From SVQP01 sp045594705 (GTDB lineage: Bacteria; Bacillota; Clostridia; Oscillospirales; CAG-272), in the NCBI GenBank assembly GCA_045594705.1, contig JAZNZB010000038.1:39777-103776 (forward strand): 64,000 nucleotides of DNA. Direction: 5' to 3'. This document shows, piece by piece, positions 26,198-35,019 of the stretch; the stretch's first letter is position 1; each line of letters starts with the position of its first letter. The position numbers were made by a program, and so were the translations under genes. The notes under the pieces were generated by a model, which saw nothing but the letters and a program-made list of their open reading frames with translations, did not search any database and had not been told where the DNA came from.

Positions 26198-28009
26198 TCA
26201 AACATTTTCCATCCAAAATCCGTTTGCCGGCGGTAGGGGGGCGAGAAGAATTCCCGAAAGTCCTTGCAAATCAAGCGTGACCCATCCTTCACCGTCGGTC
26301 TGTAGACGATTGGGCTCGCTTTGCTCATTCGTAGCAAAGATCTGCTCATAATACGGATATCTGCCGCCAAGCTGCGCGCGTACGCCCTGTGCCTCTTTCA
26401 AGCTGAAATTGATCAGCACGCAAACCTCCCTGCCCGCCCGGTCGAAGCGTCGGAAGGCGATCACACCCTCGGGTGCATTATCAAGCATCACTGCCAAGAT
26501 CCCATCCTTGCCAAAATCACATTCCCACAGCGCAGGGATTTGCCCATACAGTCGGTTGAGTGCCCTTACATATTGGTACAATTCCTTATGAAAATCCAGT
26601 TCCCTTACAAACCATTCCATACTACCGCCCACCTGCCAGGCTGTCGACTGCCCGATCTCATTGCCCATAAAGATCAGCTTTTTTCCAGGCAGACAGGTCA
26701 TATAGAAAAACAGCAGCCGCATAGATGCAAATTTTTGCACTCTGTCACCCGCCAAGGCTTCAAGCACAGACGTAGCGCGCTCTGCAATCAACTCGGATGA
26801 CAGTGCAAGAATGCAGTCCTCAGCGAATACATATCCGGCAGGCTCGCGCCAGGCCTGTCTGCCAAGGCGAATATCCGTCGGCATGGCAAAGCAATCAAGC
26901 ATGGCTCTCTCGACGCGCGGATCGATGACCAGATCGTAGCCCAGTCCTCCCCATGCGGCATCCGTGCTCAGCCCCCGGTGACCCGCACCGCGCAAAAGCA
27001 GCAATGCATCAGGCATCCCTTTATGCACGTGAGCCGCAAGTCCTCTGACAAAGTCTCCCGTTGATCGGTCGGGACTCATCCCTTCTGCATTGATATACAA
27101 GCCGTCCAGATGATATTCGCGCAGCCAGAACATAACCGCAGAATACAGCAGAGTGGTAGCGTAAGGGTCTGCATAAGCAAATCGAGCCCTGCCGTCCCGC
27201 ATGGATGCATACGCGCCCGCGCCGTCAAAGTTGACAAGACCGCCCACGTGCGTGCCGGGGGCACGGCACTCCAGCTCCATGATCACACCGATCTGCTCCT
27301 TGTGCATGCGATCCACAAAGTATGCAAAATCATCCTGCGTGCCAAGCACACTGTCGGGAGCGAAATATGACACGATGCCCTCTTTGCCTGCATTCTGACG
27401 GCAAACACTGTGCAAAAGCAGGTGCGTATATCCCATATCGGCCAAATATTGCGCGAGCAGATCGGCTATGATGCGGTAATTGGCGTCCACACCCACGGCA
27501 TCCCGATCCAACCAGCCAAGAAGCTCTGCTTCATAGATGTTCATGGGATATGCATACTTTTCGTGTTCACTGTGATGCATGGCTCTTGCGGAAAGATAAT
27601 CACGGTCGTGCCAGACGTAATGCTGCTCGGTGCTGATATAAGATGCGCCTTCCCCGCTGCACTCACTCGCACGGGCATACGGATCGGCCTTATAATGCCT
27701 GCCATCTCCCGTTTCTACAAGATACTTGTACCGCAAGCCCTCGGGGCAGATTCCCGCGCGCATGCAAAGCTCCCATACACCACTTTGTGGGATGCGCTGC
27801 ATGGGCACGGGCTCCCAGCCATCCCACTCCCCAACCAGACTGACCCGATCCGCTCCGGGCGCAGCTACGCGAAATACGTAGCTCCAATCCGGCCTGTCAA
27901 GCAACCTGTGCACGCCAAAATAGCGATAGGCATGCGTTCCGTTTCCCTTTTGCAGATAATAGTCGGCAAGAGAGGCCGCGCCGCTCGATGCCTGCGTTTC
28001 ATAGATCAT
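26198..28009 (-). CDS. GlgB-like GH13 protein lacking catalytic residues (pseudo-branching enzyme)
   Basis: This 603-residue protein has the layout of a 1,4-alpha-glucan branching enzyme. A CBM48-like N-domain covers about 30-125 (VSLVGEWDGWEPVPMQRIP), then comes a GH13 barrel (NIYEAELLGW, MGYTHLLLHSVCRQN, SYFAPDSVLGTQDDFAYFVD) and a C-terminal beta domain. The active site is gone. DGLRVDAV of GlgB reads DGLYINAE (302-309), so the nucleophile Asp is Asn307 and the invariant Arg is Tyr305. The AEES acid/base region reads LRGA (339-342). LSHDE reads LSSEL (403-407). The barrel and YFVD-type structural motifs are intact, so it is not simply decaying. It may bind glucans or regulate. Its ribosome site lies in the terminator hairpin 28014-28060. 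Confidence 0.85.
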   Translation of the reverse strand: MIYETQASSGAASLADYYLQKGNGTHAYRYFGVHRLLDRPDWSYVFRVAAPGADRVSLVGEWDGWEPVPMQRIPQSGVWELCMRAGICPEGLRYKYLVETGDGRHYKADPYARASECSGEGASYISTEQHYVWHDRDYLSARAMHHSEHEKYAYPMNIYEAELLGWLDRDAVGVDANYRIIADLLAQYLADMGYTHLLLHSVCRQNAGKEGIVSYFAPDSVLGTQDDFAYFVDRMHKEQIGVIMELECRAPGTHVGGLVNFDGAGAYASMRDGRARFAYADPYATTLLYSAVMFWLREYHLDGLYINAEGMSPDRSTGDFVRGLAAHVHKGMPDALLLLRGAGHRGLSTDAAWGGLGYDLVIDPRVERAMLDCFAMPTDIRLGRQAWREPAGYVFAEDCILALSSELIAERATSVLEALAGDRVQKFASMRLLFFYMTCLPGKKLIFMGNEIGQSTAWQVGGSMEWFVRELDFHKELYQYVRALNRLYGQIPALWECDFGKDGILAVMLDNAPEGVIAFRRFDRAGREVCVLINFSLKEAQGVRAQLGGRYPYYEQIFATNEQSEPNRLQTDGEGWVTLDLQGLSGILLAPLPPANGFWMENV

Positions 28010-28013
28010 AAAA

Positions 28014-28060
28014 AACCTCCGTGCGGTAATACGGTAAGTATTGCCCGTGCACGGAGGTTT
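28014..28060 (-). terminator. yebC terminator that also contains the ribosome site of the next gene
   Basis: AACCTCCGTGC and GCACGGAGGTT pair, with an inner GGTAATAC/GTATTGCC extension. On the minus strand the hairpin is followed by TTTTTT and then directly by ATG at 28009. The GGAGG in its 3' arm is the only ribosome-binding sequence for that ATG. Confidence 0.8.
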
Positions 28061-28076
28061 ATTTCAATCTTTCTGA

Positions 28077-28811
28077 TTACTCGTCCTGGTTTTCCCAGTT
28101 GTGGAATACGGAGAGAACGTCGTCGTCCTCCTCCAGCTTTTCAAGCAGCAGGTTCATGAACTTCTTATCGTCGTCGGTGGTCAGCTCAACGTAGGTGGAA
28201 GGAATCATGGTCTGCTCTGCGGAGAGCACGTTGTAGCCCTTAGCCTTGATGTCCTCTGCGACTGCGAAAACGTCGGCAGACTCGGTGTAAACCTCGAATA
28301 CCTCGCCCTCGGCTGCAAAGTCCTCGGCACCTGCCTCCATAGCATCCTCCATCAGCTTATCCTCGTCAATGTCGCCATCCTCGTTGTCAATGACGATCAG
28401 GCCTTTTTCGGAGAACATGAAGCTGACGCTGCCCGAGGTACCAAGGTTACCGTGGTACTTGGAGAAAGCGGCACGCACGTTGCCTGCGGTTCTGTTTCTG
28501 TTATCGGTAGCAGCTCTGACAATGACTGCCACGCCTGCGGGACCGTAGCCCTCGTAGGTAATCTCTTCAAAGTTGTCGCCGCCTGCGCCAAGTGCCTTTT
28601 CGATACTTCTCTTGATGTTATCGTTGGGCACGTTGTTTGCCTTTGCCTTGGCGATCAGATCTCTGAGCTTGGAGTTGTTGTTGGGGTCGCCGCCGCCAGC
28701 CTTGACGGCTACAGCGATTTCCTTACCGATCTGGGTAAAAATCTTACCCTTAGCGGCGTCGGTCTTTTCCTTCTTGTGCTTGATGTTGGCCCATTTGCTA
28801 TGTCCGGACAT
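28077..28811 (-). CDS. yebC: YebC/PmpR-family protein
   Basis: This 244-residue protein begins MSGHSKWANIKHKKEKTDA and contains GKIFTQIGKEIAVAVKAGGG and NVPNDNIKRSIEKALG, all invariant in the family. It matches TACO1/YebC proteins, now linked to easing ribosome stalling at proline stretches and earlier called transcription regulators. GAGGTAATATATC precedes the ATG. It follows argS by 36 bases and is probably in its operon. Confidence 0.96.
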   Translation of the reverse strand: MSGHSKWANIKHKKEKTDAAKGKIFTQIGKEIAVAVKAGGGDPNNNSKLRDLIAKAKANNVPNDNIKRSIEKALGAGGDNFEEITYEGYGPAGVAVIVRAATDNRNRTAGNVRAAFSKYHGNLGTSGSVSFMFSEKGLIVIDNEDGDIDEDKLMEDAMEAGAEDFAAEGEVFEVYTESADVFAVAEDIKAKGYNVLSAEQTMIPSTYVELTTDDDKKFMNLLLEKLEEDDDVLSVFHNWENQDE

Positions 28812-28847
28812 GATATATTACCTCACTACAATTAAATTTTTCAAAAA

Positions 28848-30572
28848 TCAGATCTTCTCGGTCTTTTTCAGACAGATCATCTCAAACGCGCTGCCAAGCA
28901 CGTGCTTGGTGGCAAGCGTGAGCGCGATTCTTGTCTGCTTGACGCGCTCGTCGGTCTCCGACAGGATGCGGCAGTTATGATAGAAGCGGTTGAACGCAAC
29001 GGCAACGTCCAGAATGAATCTGGTGATAACCGAGGGCTCATAATCGCGCAGTGCCAGCAGCACCTTTTCTTCATAGGCGGCAAGCACCTTTAAGAGTGCC
29101 TGCTCCTCGGGGGCGGTGATGACAAAGTCCGCACCGCTCGGCTGCCCTGCCTTTTCAAGCACCGAGCAAGCACGTGCGTACGTGTACTGCACGTAAGGAC
29201 CTGTATTACCGTCAAAGGACAACGCGTCGTCCATGTTGAAGTCGATATCCTTGATGCGGTTATTGGTCAGATAGTAAAACACGATCGCACCAACGCCCAC
29301 AGCCTCTGCGACGTCAGTTCTGCCCTTCATCTCGGGATTCTTTTCCTCCATGATCTCAGTGACCTTTTCAATGGCCGCACCGAACAAGTCACGCAACAGC
29401 ACCACGTTGCCGGTTCTGGTTGCCAGCTTTGCACCGCCGATGCTGACCGTACCGTAGGGCACGTGCACCAGCTGATCGTGCCAGTCGTAGCCCATCAGCT
29501 CCACGACCTTGAACCACTGCTTGAAGTGCAGAATCTGCTGAGTGCTGGTCACGTAGATACACTTATCAAAATGATAGTTTTCCTTACGGTAGACAGCAGC
29601 TGCGATGTCACGCGTGGGATACAGCGTGCTGCCGTCTCTCTTGAGGATCAGGCAAGGAGGCATGCCGTATTCGTCCAGATCGACGATGGATGCGCCGTCG
29701 TCCAGCTTGAGTAGACCCGCATCTCGCAGCTTTTGCACCTGCGCGGGCATCTTGTCGGTATAAAAGGACTCGCCAAGATAGCTGTCAAAGGTAATACCCA
29801 GCTGTGCGTAGGTCTTTTCGTATTCCTCAAGTGAGATCTGAATGAACCACTTCCACAGTGCGAGATTTTGCTCGTCGCCCGTCTCCATCTTATGGAACTC
29901 GGCACGCGCTGCGTCTGCAAGCGCGGTCTTGCCCTGCTCCTTTTCCTCGGTGATGGCGTTATTGATCTTGACGTAAAGCTCAACCAGCGTATCAATACCG
30001 CCCTGCTCGACCATTTCCTTGCTGCCCCAGGTATTATACGCTAAGATCAGCTTACCGAACTGGGTGCCCCAGTCGCCAAGGTAGTTGATACCGAAGCAAT
30101 CATAGCCTGCAAACTCGTGAATCTTCTTGAGTGAATGGCCAATAACCGTGGTACCCAGGTGTCCGATATGGAAGGGCTTTGCCACGTTGGGAGAGGAATA
30201 ATCCAGTACGACCTTTTTGCCCTTACCGATTTCAGGGGCGCCGTACCTTTCCTTTTTCTCAAGCACGGCACAAAGCACGTGGCTTGTCAGGTATGCAGGG
30301 CTCAGACGGATATTGAGATAGCCGTTGACTGCCTCTGCGCTCACGATGCAATCGCAGTCCAGATGCTCTGCCAGCGTCTGCGCGATCATAACGGGTGCGC
30401 GACGCAGCGTTTTGGAGAGCTTGAAGCAAGGCAGCGCAAGGTCGCCCATGCCCGCATCGGGGGGATATTCCAGCATGCCTGCCAGCTCGTCCACCGTCAG
30501 CTCTGCTGCGGGATTGATGGCAAGAATGCCCTTTTGAATGTTACTTGCAATATTCTGTTTGATTTTCAGCAT
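28848..30572 (-). CDS. argS: Arginine--tRNA ligase
   Basis: This 574-residue class I synthetase has the N-terminal Arg-tRNA additional domain (1-110), then the HIGH motif in PNVAKPFHIGHLGTTVIGHS. KLATRTGNVV is the KMSKS-equivalent loop. The C-terminal anticodon-binding DALR domain has AFNRFYHNCRIL and TRIALTLATKHVLGSA. It charges tRNA-Arg. The length is normal. It is driven by the promoter at 30627-30655. Confidence 0.97.
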   Translation of the reverse strand: MLKIKQNIASNIQKGILAINPAAELTVDELAGMLEYPPDAGMGDLALPCFKLSKTLRRAPVMIAQTLAEHLDCDCIVSAEAVNGYLNIRLSPAYLTSHVLCAVLEKKERYGAPEIGKGKKVVLDYSSPNVAKPFHIGHLGTTVIGHSLKKIHEFAGYDCFGINYLGDWGTQFGKLILAYNTWGSKEMVEQGGIDTLVELYVKINNAITEEKEQGKTALADAARAEFHKMETGDEQNLALWKWFIQISLEEYEKTYAQLGITFDSYLGESFYTDKMPAQVQKLRDAGLLKLDDGASIVDLDEYGMPPCLILKRDGSTLYPTRDIAAAVYRKENYHFDKCIYVTSTQQILHFKQWFKVVELMGYDWHDQLVHVPYGTVSIGGAKLATRTGNVVLLRDLFGAAIEKVTEIMEEKNPEMKGRTDVAEAVGVGAIVFYYLTNNRIKDIDFNMDDALSFDGNTGPYVQYTYARACSVLEKAGQPSGADFVITAPEEQALLKVLAAYEEKVLLALRDYEPSVITRFILDVAVAFNRFYHNCRILSETDERVKQTRIALTLATKHVLGSAFEMICLKKTEKI

Positions 30573-30626
30573 AATATATTCCTTATATGATGATTTTCAT
30601 AATGATGACGATTTTCACAATTCTGT

Positions 30627-30655
30627 ATTATAACACATATTTGACGTGAATGCAA
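30627..30655 (-). promoter_or_regulatory. Sigma-A promoter for argS-yebC
   Basis: On the minus strand TTGCAT (30655-30650), 17 bases, TATAAT (30632-30627), about 55 bases before the argS ATG. The leader is AT-rich with repeated ATCATCAT; no clear ArgR box was found. Confidence 0.78.
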
Positions 30656-30669
30656 CAGCATTTTGCGAA

Positions 30670-32346
30670 TTATTCGCGATCCTTTGCACAAAGCATGTCT
30701 CTTGCCGCCTGCATTTGCGCATCCGTGATATGGATGCCGCCCAGAATTCGTGCGATCTCGCAAACGCGATCCTCGCCCTCAAGCGTATTCACCGAGGTAA
30801 AGGCTCTTCCCTCCCTTTCCTGCTTGGAAATGTGCAGATGCTGCTTACCAAGAGAAGCGACCTGTGCCGAATGGGTGATGCAGATGATCTGTTGCCCCTT
30901 TGCCATATCGGCAAGCCTGATGCCGATCTTGCGAGAGGTCTTGCCGGAAATACCCGTATCCACCTCGTCGAAAACCGTGGTCGGCACACCGTCCTTTTGA
31001 TTCATAACGCATTTGATAGCCAACATGATGCGCGAAAGCTCACCGCCGGACGCAATGCGGATCATGGAAGAAAGCGGCTCTCCCGGGTTGGTGGCGATCA
31101 TGAATTCCACGCGGTCAATGCCGCCCGGACCCAGTTCCTTTTCTCTTGTTACGGCAATGCGGAAGCGCACGCCTGCCATATCGAGATAAGCAAGCTGTCC
31201 TGCGATTTGCTCTGCCGCCTCAATTGCCGCCTTTGCGCGGACCGTGGACATTTGCTCTGCCAGCGTCATCGCACGCTTATGTATTTCTGCGATCTCGGCG
31301 TCGTATTGCTCCGCAAGCACGTCCGAGTGCTCGATCTCATCCAGTCGCGCTTTGGCATTTACCAAAAATTCCAATACAGCTTCAACAGAGCCACCGTACT
31401 TGCGCTTGAGCTTGGAGATCGCCTCGAGTCTGTCCTCGATCCTATCAAGCATTGCCACGGGATCGTCGTCGATATCCTCTGCGTACGCTTCAATACGTTC
31501 GGACAGATCGCGCACACGGTAGGAAAGGTCGATCAGCTCCTCGCCAACCTCGGCAGCATCCGGCACGTAAGCGGCCAGCGCATTCATGGAAGCAGCGCAT
31601 CGCTCCAACATATATGAAACCGCACCGTTTGATCCCGCGCCCGTGAGCACCTTGGTGGAAAATTTGACCTGCTTTTGCACCTTTTCGGTATTTTGCAGCT
31701 TATTTCTCTTTTCGATCAGCAGCTCCTCTTCACCCGCCTTGAGCTTTAAGGCAGAGATATCGGCTATCTGATAGCTCAACATTTCTATGGTGCGCAATCT
31801 CTCACCCGCATCACGCGTCAGTGCATCACGCTTTTCACAAAGGCTGCGCCACTGCTCATAAAGCAATCCGTACTCAGCCTTCTGTGCATCAATGCCTGCG
31901 TAAGCGTCCAGCATATCCATATGGTAGCGCAGATCCGCAAGCAAGCGGTTATCGTCCTGCCCGTGAATCGAGATCAGATATATGCTCGCTTCTCGCAGCA
32001 TACCCAGCGTCGCCACCTTGCCGTTGATGCGCGCGCCGCTCTTTCCGTCCGCGCCAAGCGTTCTTTGCAAAACGACCTCGCCGTCATCGCAAGCAATGCC
32101 CAGACCGGCAAGGCCTTGGATCGCTCCCTTAGTCAGATCAGAAAAATGGGCGGTAACGCATGCGCTGCTCTCACCCGAACGCACAAGCTCACGGTCACCC
32201 TTGGCACCGCAAACCAGCATAATACTATCCACGATCACGCTCTTGCCCGCGCCCGTCTGACCCGTCATGACACAAAAGCCGGACGAAAAATCGATCTCTG
32301 CTTGCGAGATGACCGCGATATTTTCTATATGCAGTCCCTTTAGCAT
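30670..32346 (-). CDS. recN: DNA repair protein RecN
   Basis: This 558-residue SMC-like ATPase acts in double-strand break repair. It has Walker A MTGQTGAGKSVIVDSIMLV, a central coiled coil (about 150-370), the ABC signature ASGGELSRIMLAIK and Walker B PTTVFDEVDTGISG. The length is normal. Its ATG overlaps the argR stop by one base (TAATG), so it is coupled. It is the last gene of the nusB-to-recN operon. Confidence 0.97.
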   Translation of the reverse strand: MLKGLHIENIAVISQAEIDFSSGFCVMTGQTGAGKSVIVDSIMLVCGAKGDRELVRSGESSACVTAHFSDLTKGAIQGLAGLGIACDDGEVVLQRTLGADGKSGARINGKVATLGMLREASIYLISIHGQDDNRLLADLRYHMDMLDAYAGIDAQKAEYGLLYEQWRSLCEKRDALTRDAGERLRTIEMLSYQIADISALKLKAGEEELLIEKRNKLQNTEKVQKQVKFSTKVLTGAGSNGAVSYMLERCAASMNALAAYVPDAAEVGEELIDLSYRVRDLSERIEAYAEDIDDDPVAMLDRIEDRLEAISKLKRKYGGSVEAVLEFLVNAKARLDEIEHSDVLAEQYDAEIAEIHKRAMTLAEQMSTVRAKAAIEAAEQIAGQLAYLDMAGVRFRIAVTREKELGPGGIDRVEFMIATNPGEPLSSMIRIASGGELSRIMLAIKCVMNQKDGVPTTVFDEVDTGISGKTSRKIGIRLADMAKGQQIICITHSAQVASLGKQHLHISKQEREGRAFTSVNTLEGEDRVCEIARILGGIHITDAQMQAARDMLCAKDRE

Positions 32347-32804
32347 TACTGGCCTCTGATAATTTCCTTGATTTTGGTGTTCAGATCAGCCGCAGCCTCA
32401 GCGGAGCGCGAAATGACGATGATGGTATCATCCCCTGCCACGCAGCCGAGAATGACCGGCAGCCTCAGATTATCAATACCTACGGCAACCGCCTGCGCCA
32501 TGCCCGGGAAGGTTTTGATCAAGACCGTGTGCTGCGCATAGTCCACCGAGGTAATGGATTCTGCAAGCGCATGATTGAACTTGAAATTGCCAAGAGGCTC
32601 GCTCGTCTTGGGCAGCTCGTAACGGTAAGAGCCCTTTTCGCCCATCACCTTGGTCAGCTTGAGCTCACGGATGTCACGGGACACGGTTGCCTGCGTAACG
32701 TCATAGCCCATTTTGCGCAGATACTCGATCAGCTCGTCCTGCGTCTCGACGTCGTATTTTTCCACGATCTCTATGATCTTCTCATGTCTGTTCTTTTTCA
32801 TCAA
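32346..32804 (-). CDS. argR: Arginine repressor ArgR
   Basis: This 152-residue protein has the N-terminal winged helix (KIIEIVEKYDVETQDELIEY, then VTQATVSRDIRELKLTKV) and the C-terminal arginine-binding hexamerisation domain (TFPGMAQAVAVGIDNLRLP, then GCVAGDDTIIVISRS, with GDD). It represses arginine synthesis genes when arginine is bound. The place between nadK and recN is the usual one in Firmicutes. Confidence 0.97.
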   Translation of the reverse strand: MMKKNRHEKIIEIVEKYDVETQDELIEYLRKMGYDVTQATVSRDIRELKLTKVMGEKGSYRYELPKTSEPLGNFKFNHALAESITSVDYAQHTVLIKTFPGMAQAVAVGIDNLRLPVILGCVAGDDTIIVISRSAEAAADLNTKIKEIIRGQ

Positions 32805-32822
32805 ATGTCACTCCGTTTTCGT

Positions 32823-33701
32823 TTATTCGTTCTCGGTCATCTTCTGGCGCAGCTTTTTATAAAAGCCACAGCTTTTGATGCGCACCAGATTGGTCTGCAG
32901 TGGGGATTTGCTGATGCGGACAACGTCGCCCTTATACATTTCATAATTGGTTCTGCCATCCACGGTCAGATACAGCATCTTTTCACGCTGGCAGATATTT
33001 TTGATCTCAAGCACTGCACTATCCGGGAAGATCATGGGTCTTGCTGCCAGAGAGTGCGGGCAGATGGGCGTGACACAGAAGCAGGACACACGGGGATCCA
33101 CAATCGATCCGCCGGCCGACATGGAATAAGCGGTAGATCCCGTAGGCGTTGCCACGATCAGGCCGTCTGCACGGTAAGAGGTCACGGGTACACCGCCCTC
33201 AGAAAGCTCAAGGTCGACAATGCGTGCGATCGATCCGTTGGAGATCGAGGCATCGTTGAGTGCGTAGCACAAGGAACGCAGATTTCCCTTGGAGCCGATC
33301 AGTTCCACGTTAAGCATCGAACGCTTTTCCAAGGTGTATCCATCCGGCTCGAACAGCCTGTCAAGATCTGCCACATCGCGCATCTCCAACTCAGCCATAA
33401 AGCCAAGTCTTCCCAGATTGATTCCCAGAATGGGCGTGCCGCGCGTGGCCGACCGTCTTGCCGCCTCTAAAATCGAGCCGTCTCCGCCAAGCACCACGAT
33501 CATTTCTGCAGTTGCGTACACCTCGTCGATAGGCAGAAGCAAAAACTCAGCCTTTCCCTGTGCCATTTTGAGAAAACGCTCCCGATTATATACGGCAGCC
33601 ACCACCTCACAGCCATGCGAGATCAGCCGCTGCGCCACAGTAATGGCGGCATGCGCTTTTTCGGTGATATTATAATTCGTAATGATCGCAACTCTCTTCA
33701 T
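32823..33701 (-). CDS. nadK: NAD kinase
   Basis: This 292-residue protein phosphorylates NAD to NADP. It has the nucleotide motif VVLGGDGSILEAAR (GGDG), GINLGRLGFMAE, LNDASISNGSIAR (the NE/ND motif) and the ribose-binding GLIVATPTGSTAYSMSAGGS. The length is normal. It lies 9 bases after tlyA. Confidence 0.96.
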   Translation of the reverse strand: MKRVAIITNYNITEKAHAAITVAQRLISHGCEVVAAVYNRERFLKMAQGKAEFLLLPIDEVYATAEMIVVLGGDGSILEAARRSATRGTPILGINLGRLGFMAELEMRDVADLDRLFEPDGYTLEKRSMLNVELIGSKGNLRSLCYALNDASISNGSIARIVDLELSEGGVPVTSYRADGLIVATPTGSTAYSMSAGGSIVDPRVSCFCVTPICPHSLAARPMIFPDSAVLEIKNICQREKMLYLTVDGRTNYEMYKGDVVRISKSPLQTNLVRIKSCGFYKKLRQKMTENE

Positions 33702-33710
33702 GCCGATCTC

Positions 33711-34502
33711 CTACTTTCTCTTGTCCAAAAACAGCCGTTGCACCGTCGATGTGCGTGCGATACCGTTTTGTCCGTTTTTTACATAATATGCAAGGTATTC
33801 GATATTGCCGTCTCCGCCCTCAATGGGAGACTCGGTGAGTCCGTAAAGACACAGAGCCTGCTGCTCTGCTGCTTCCAATACACGCTCAACCGCTGCGCGA
33901 CGGTCCTTGGCATTCCTGACGATGCCGCCCTTGCTAAGTGCTGCTCTGCCCGCTTCAAATTGCGGCTTGATCAGTCCGACGTATATACCGCCATCCTTCA
34001 AAAGGTTGGATACAACAGGAAGGATCAGCGTCTGCGAAATAAACGAAACGTCCATGACCACAATATCCACGCAGCCTCCGATATCGTCCGGCTGCAGGTG
34101 TCTTGCATTGACGCCCTCCATATTGGTCACGCGCTCGTCAAGCATCAGGTCGGGATCCAGCTGATCCCTGCCCGAATCAATGGCGTACACGTGCGCTGCA
34201 CCCGCTTGCAGCAAGCAATCGGTAAAGCCGCCCGTGGATGCACCGATATCGGCCGCACGCAGGCCTTCGACGTTGATGCCAAAGGTACGCAACGCCCCCT
34301 CCAGCTTTTGTCCGCCGCGGCTGACGTATCGCTCGCGTTCCAATATCTCAACGGTATGCTCTGCATTCTCGTCGATCTCCTGCGAGGGCTTTTTCATCAC
34401 CTGCCCGTCAATAACGGCATGCTCTTGCTCTATATATTTTCTTGCAGCGGTACGGCTTTTGACGTAACCGTACTCAACAAGGTACAGATCCGCTCTCATC
34501 AT
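33711..34502 (-). CDS. tlyA: TlyA-family rRNA methyltransferase
   Basis: This 263-residue protein has an N-terminal S4 RNA-binding domain (RADLYLVEYGYVKSRTAARK) and an FtsJ-like SAM methyltransferase (VSRGGQKLEGALRTFG, AADIGASTGGFTDCLL, VDIVVMDVSFIS). Family members 2'-O-methylate 16S and/or 23S rRNA. The start at 34502 overlaps the stop of the PAP2-like gene by ATGA; 34499 is a second ATG. A longer reading to 34595 would lie inside the upstream gene. Confidence 0.94.
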   Translation of the reverse strand: MMRADLYLVEYGYVKSRTAARKYIEQEHAVIDGQVMKKPSQEIDENAEHTVEILERERYVSRGGQKLEGALRTFGINVEGLRAADIGASTGGFTDCLLQAGAAHVYAIDSGRDQLDPDLMLDERVTNMEGVNARHLQPDDIGGCVDIVVMDVSFISQTLILPVVSNLLKDGGIYVGLIKPQFEAGRAALSKGGIVRNAKDRRAAVERVLEAAEQQALCLYGLTESPIEGGDGNIEYLAYYVKNGQNGIARTSTVQRLFLDKRK

Positions 34503-34999
34503 CCCACGCCCTGCAGTTGCAAAATGCTTTCGCGGAAGAACGGGATAAACTGCAAAAGCAGCGGTACGACAATACCAACGCCGCAGCCTGCCCACACCTG
34601 CAAGGGCGTATGGCCGACCAGCTCCTTGAGTCTCTTTTCTCTGTTCTCTTCATTCTCGGCGTTGATCACGTCAATCACCAGCTTGTTGATAATGGCTGCC
34701 TGCTTGCTGACCTCACGACGCACGCCCATAGCGTCACGCATGACGATCATGGCCAGCACGCCCGCAATAGCAAACTCAAAGGAGGCGGGCGAAAACACGA
34801 CCGCAGTTGCCACGGCCATAGACATCACGGCTGCGGTGTGCGAGCTGGGCATACCGCCCGTGCCAAAAAGGATATTGGGAATATCCAGCTTCTTTTGCTT
34901 AAAGCCTCGGGTAAATATTTTCAATATCTGAGCCGTAAACCATCCGGTCAGTGCGGACATGACTATGTAGTTGGTAAAAAAATCTCTAACTGCTTGCAT
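34499..34999 (-). CDS. Divergent PAP2-family membrane protein (DUF212)
   Basis: This 166-residue membrane protein matches the DUF212/acid-phosphatase-like VanZ group: GGMPSSHTAAVMSMAVATAV, MIVMRDAMGVRREVSKQAA. It has about four membrane segments. In many Firmicutes this gene sits near xseB and ispA. It may act on a lipid phosphate. The start at 34999 follows AGAGGAATGACAAC; an upstream TTG is less likely. It takes the position where dxs often lies. Confidence 0.9.
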   Translation of the reverse strand: MQAVRDFFTNYIVMSALTGWFTAQILKIFTRGFKQKKLDIPNILFGTGGMPSSHTAAVMSMAVATAVVFSPASFEFAIAGVLAMIVMRDAMGVRREVSKQAAIINKLVIDVINAENEENREKRLKELVGHTPLQVWAGCGVGIVVPLLLQFIPFFRESILQLQGVG

Positions 35000-35019
35000 G
35001 TTGTCATTCCTCTGTTTTA

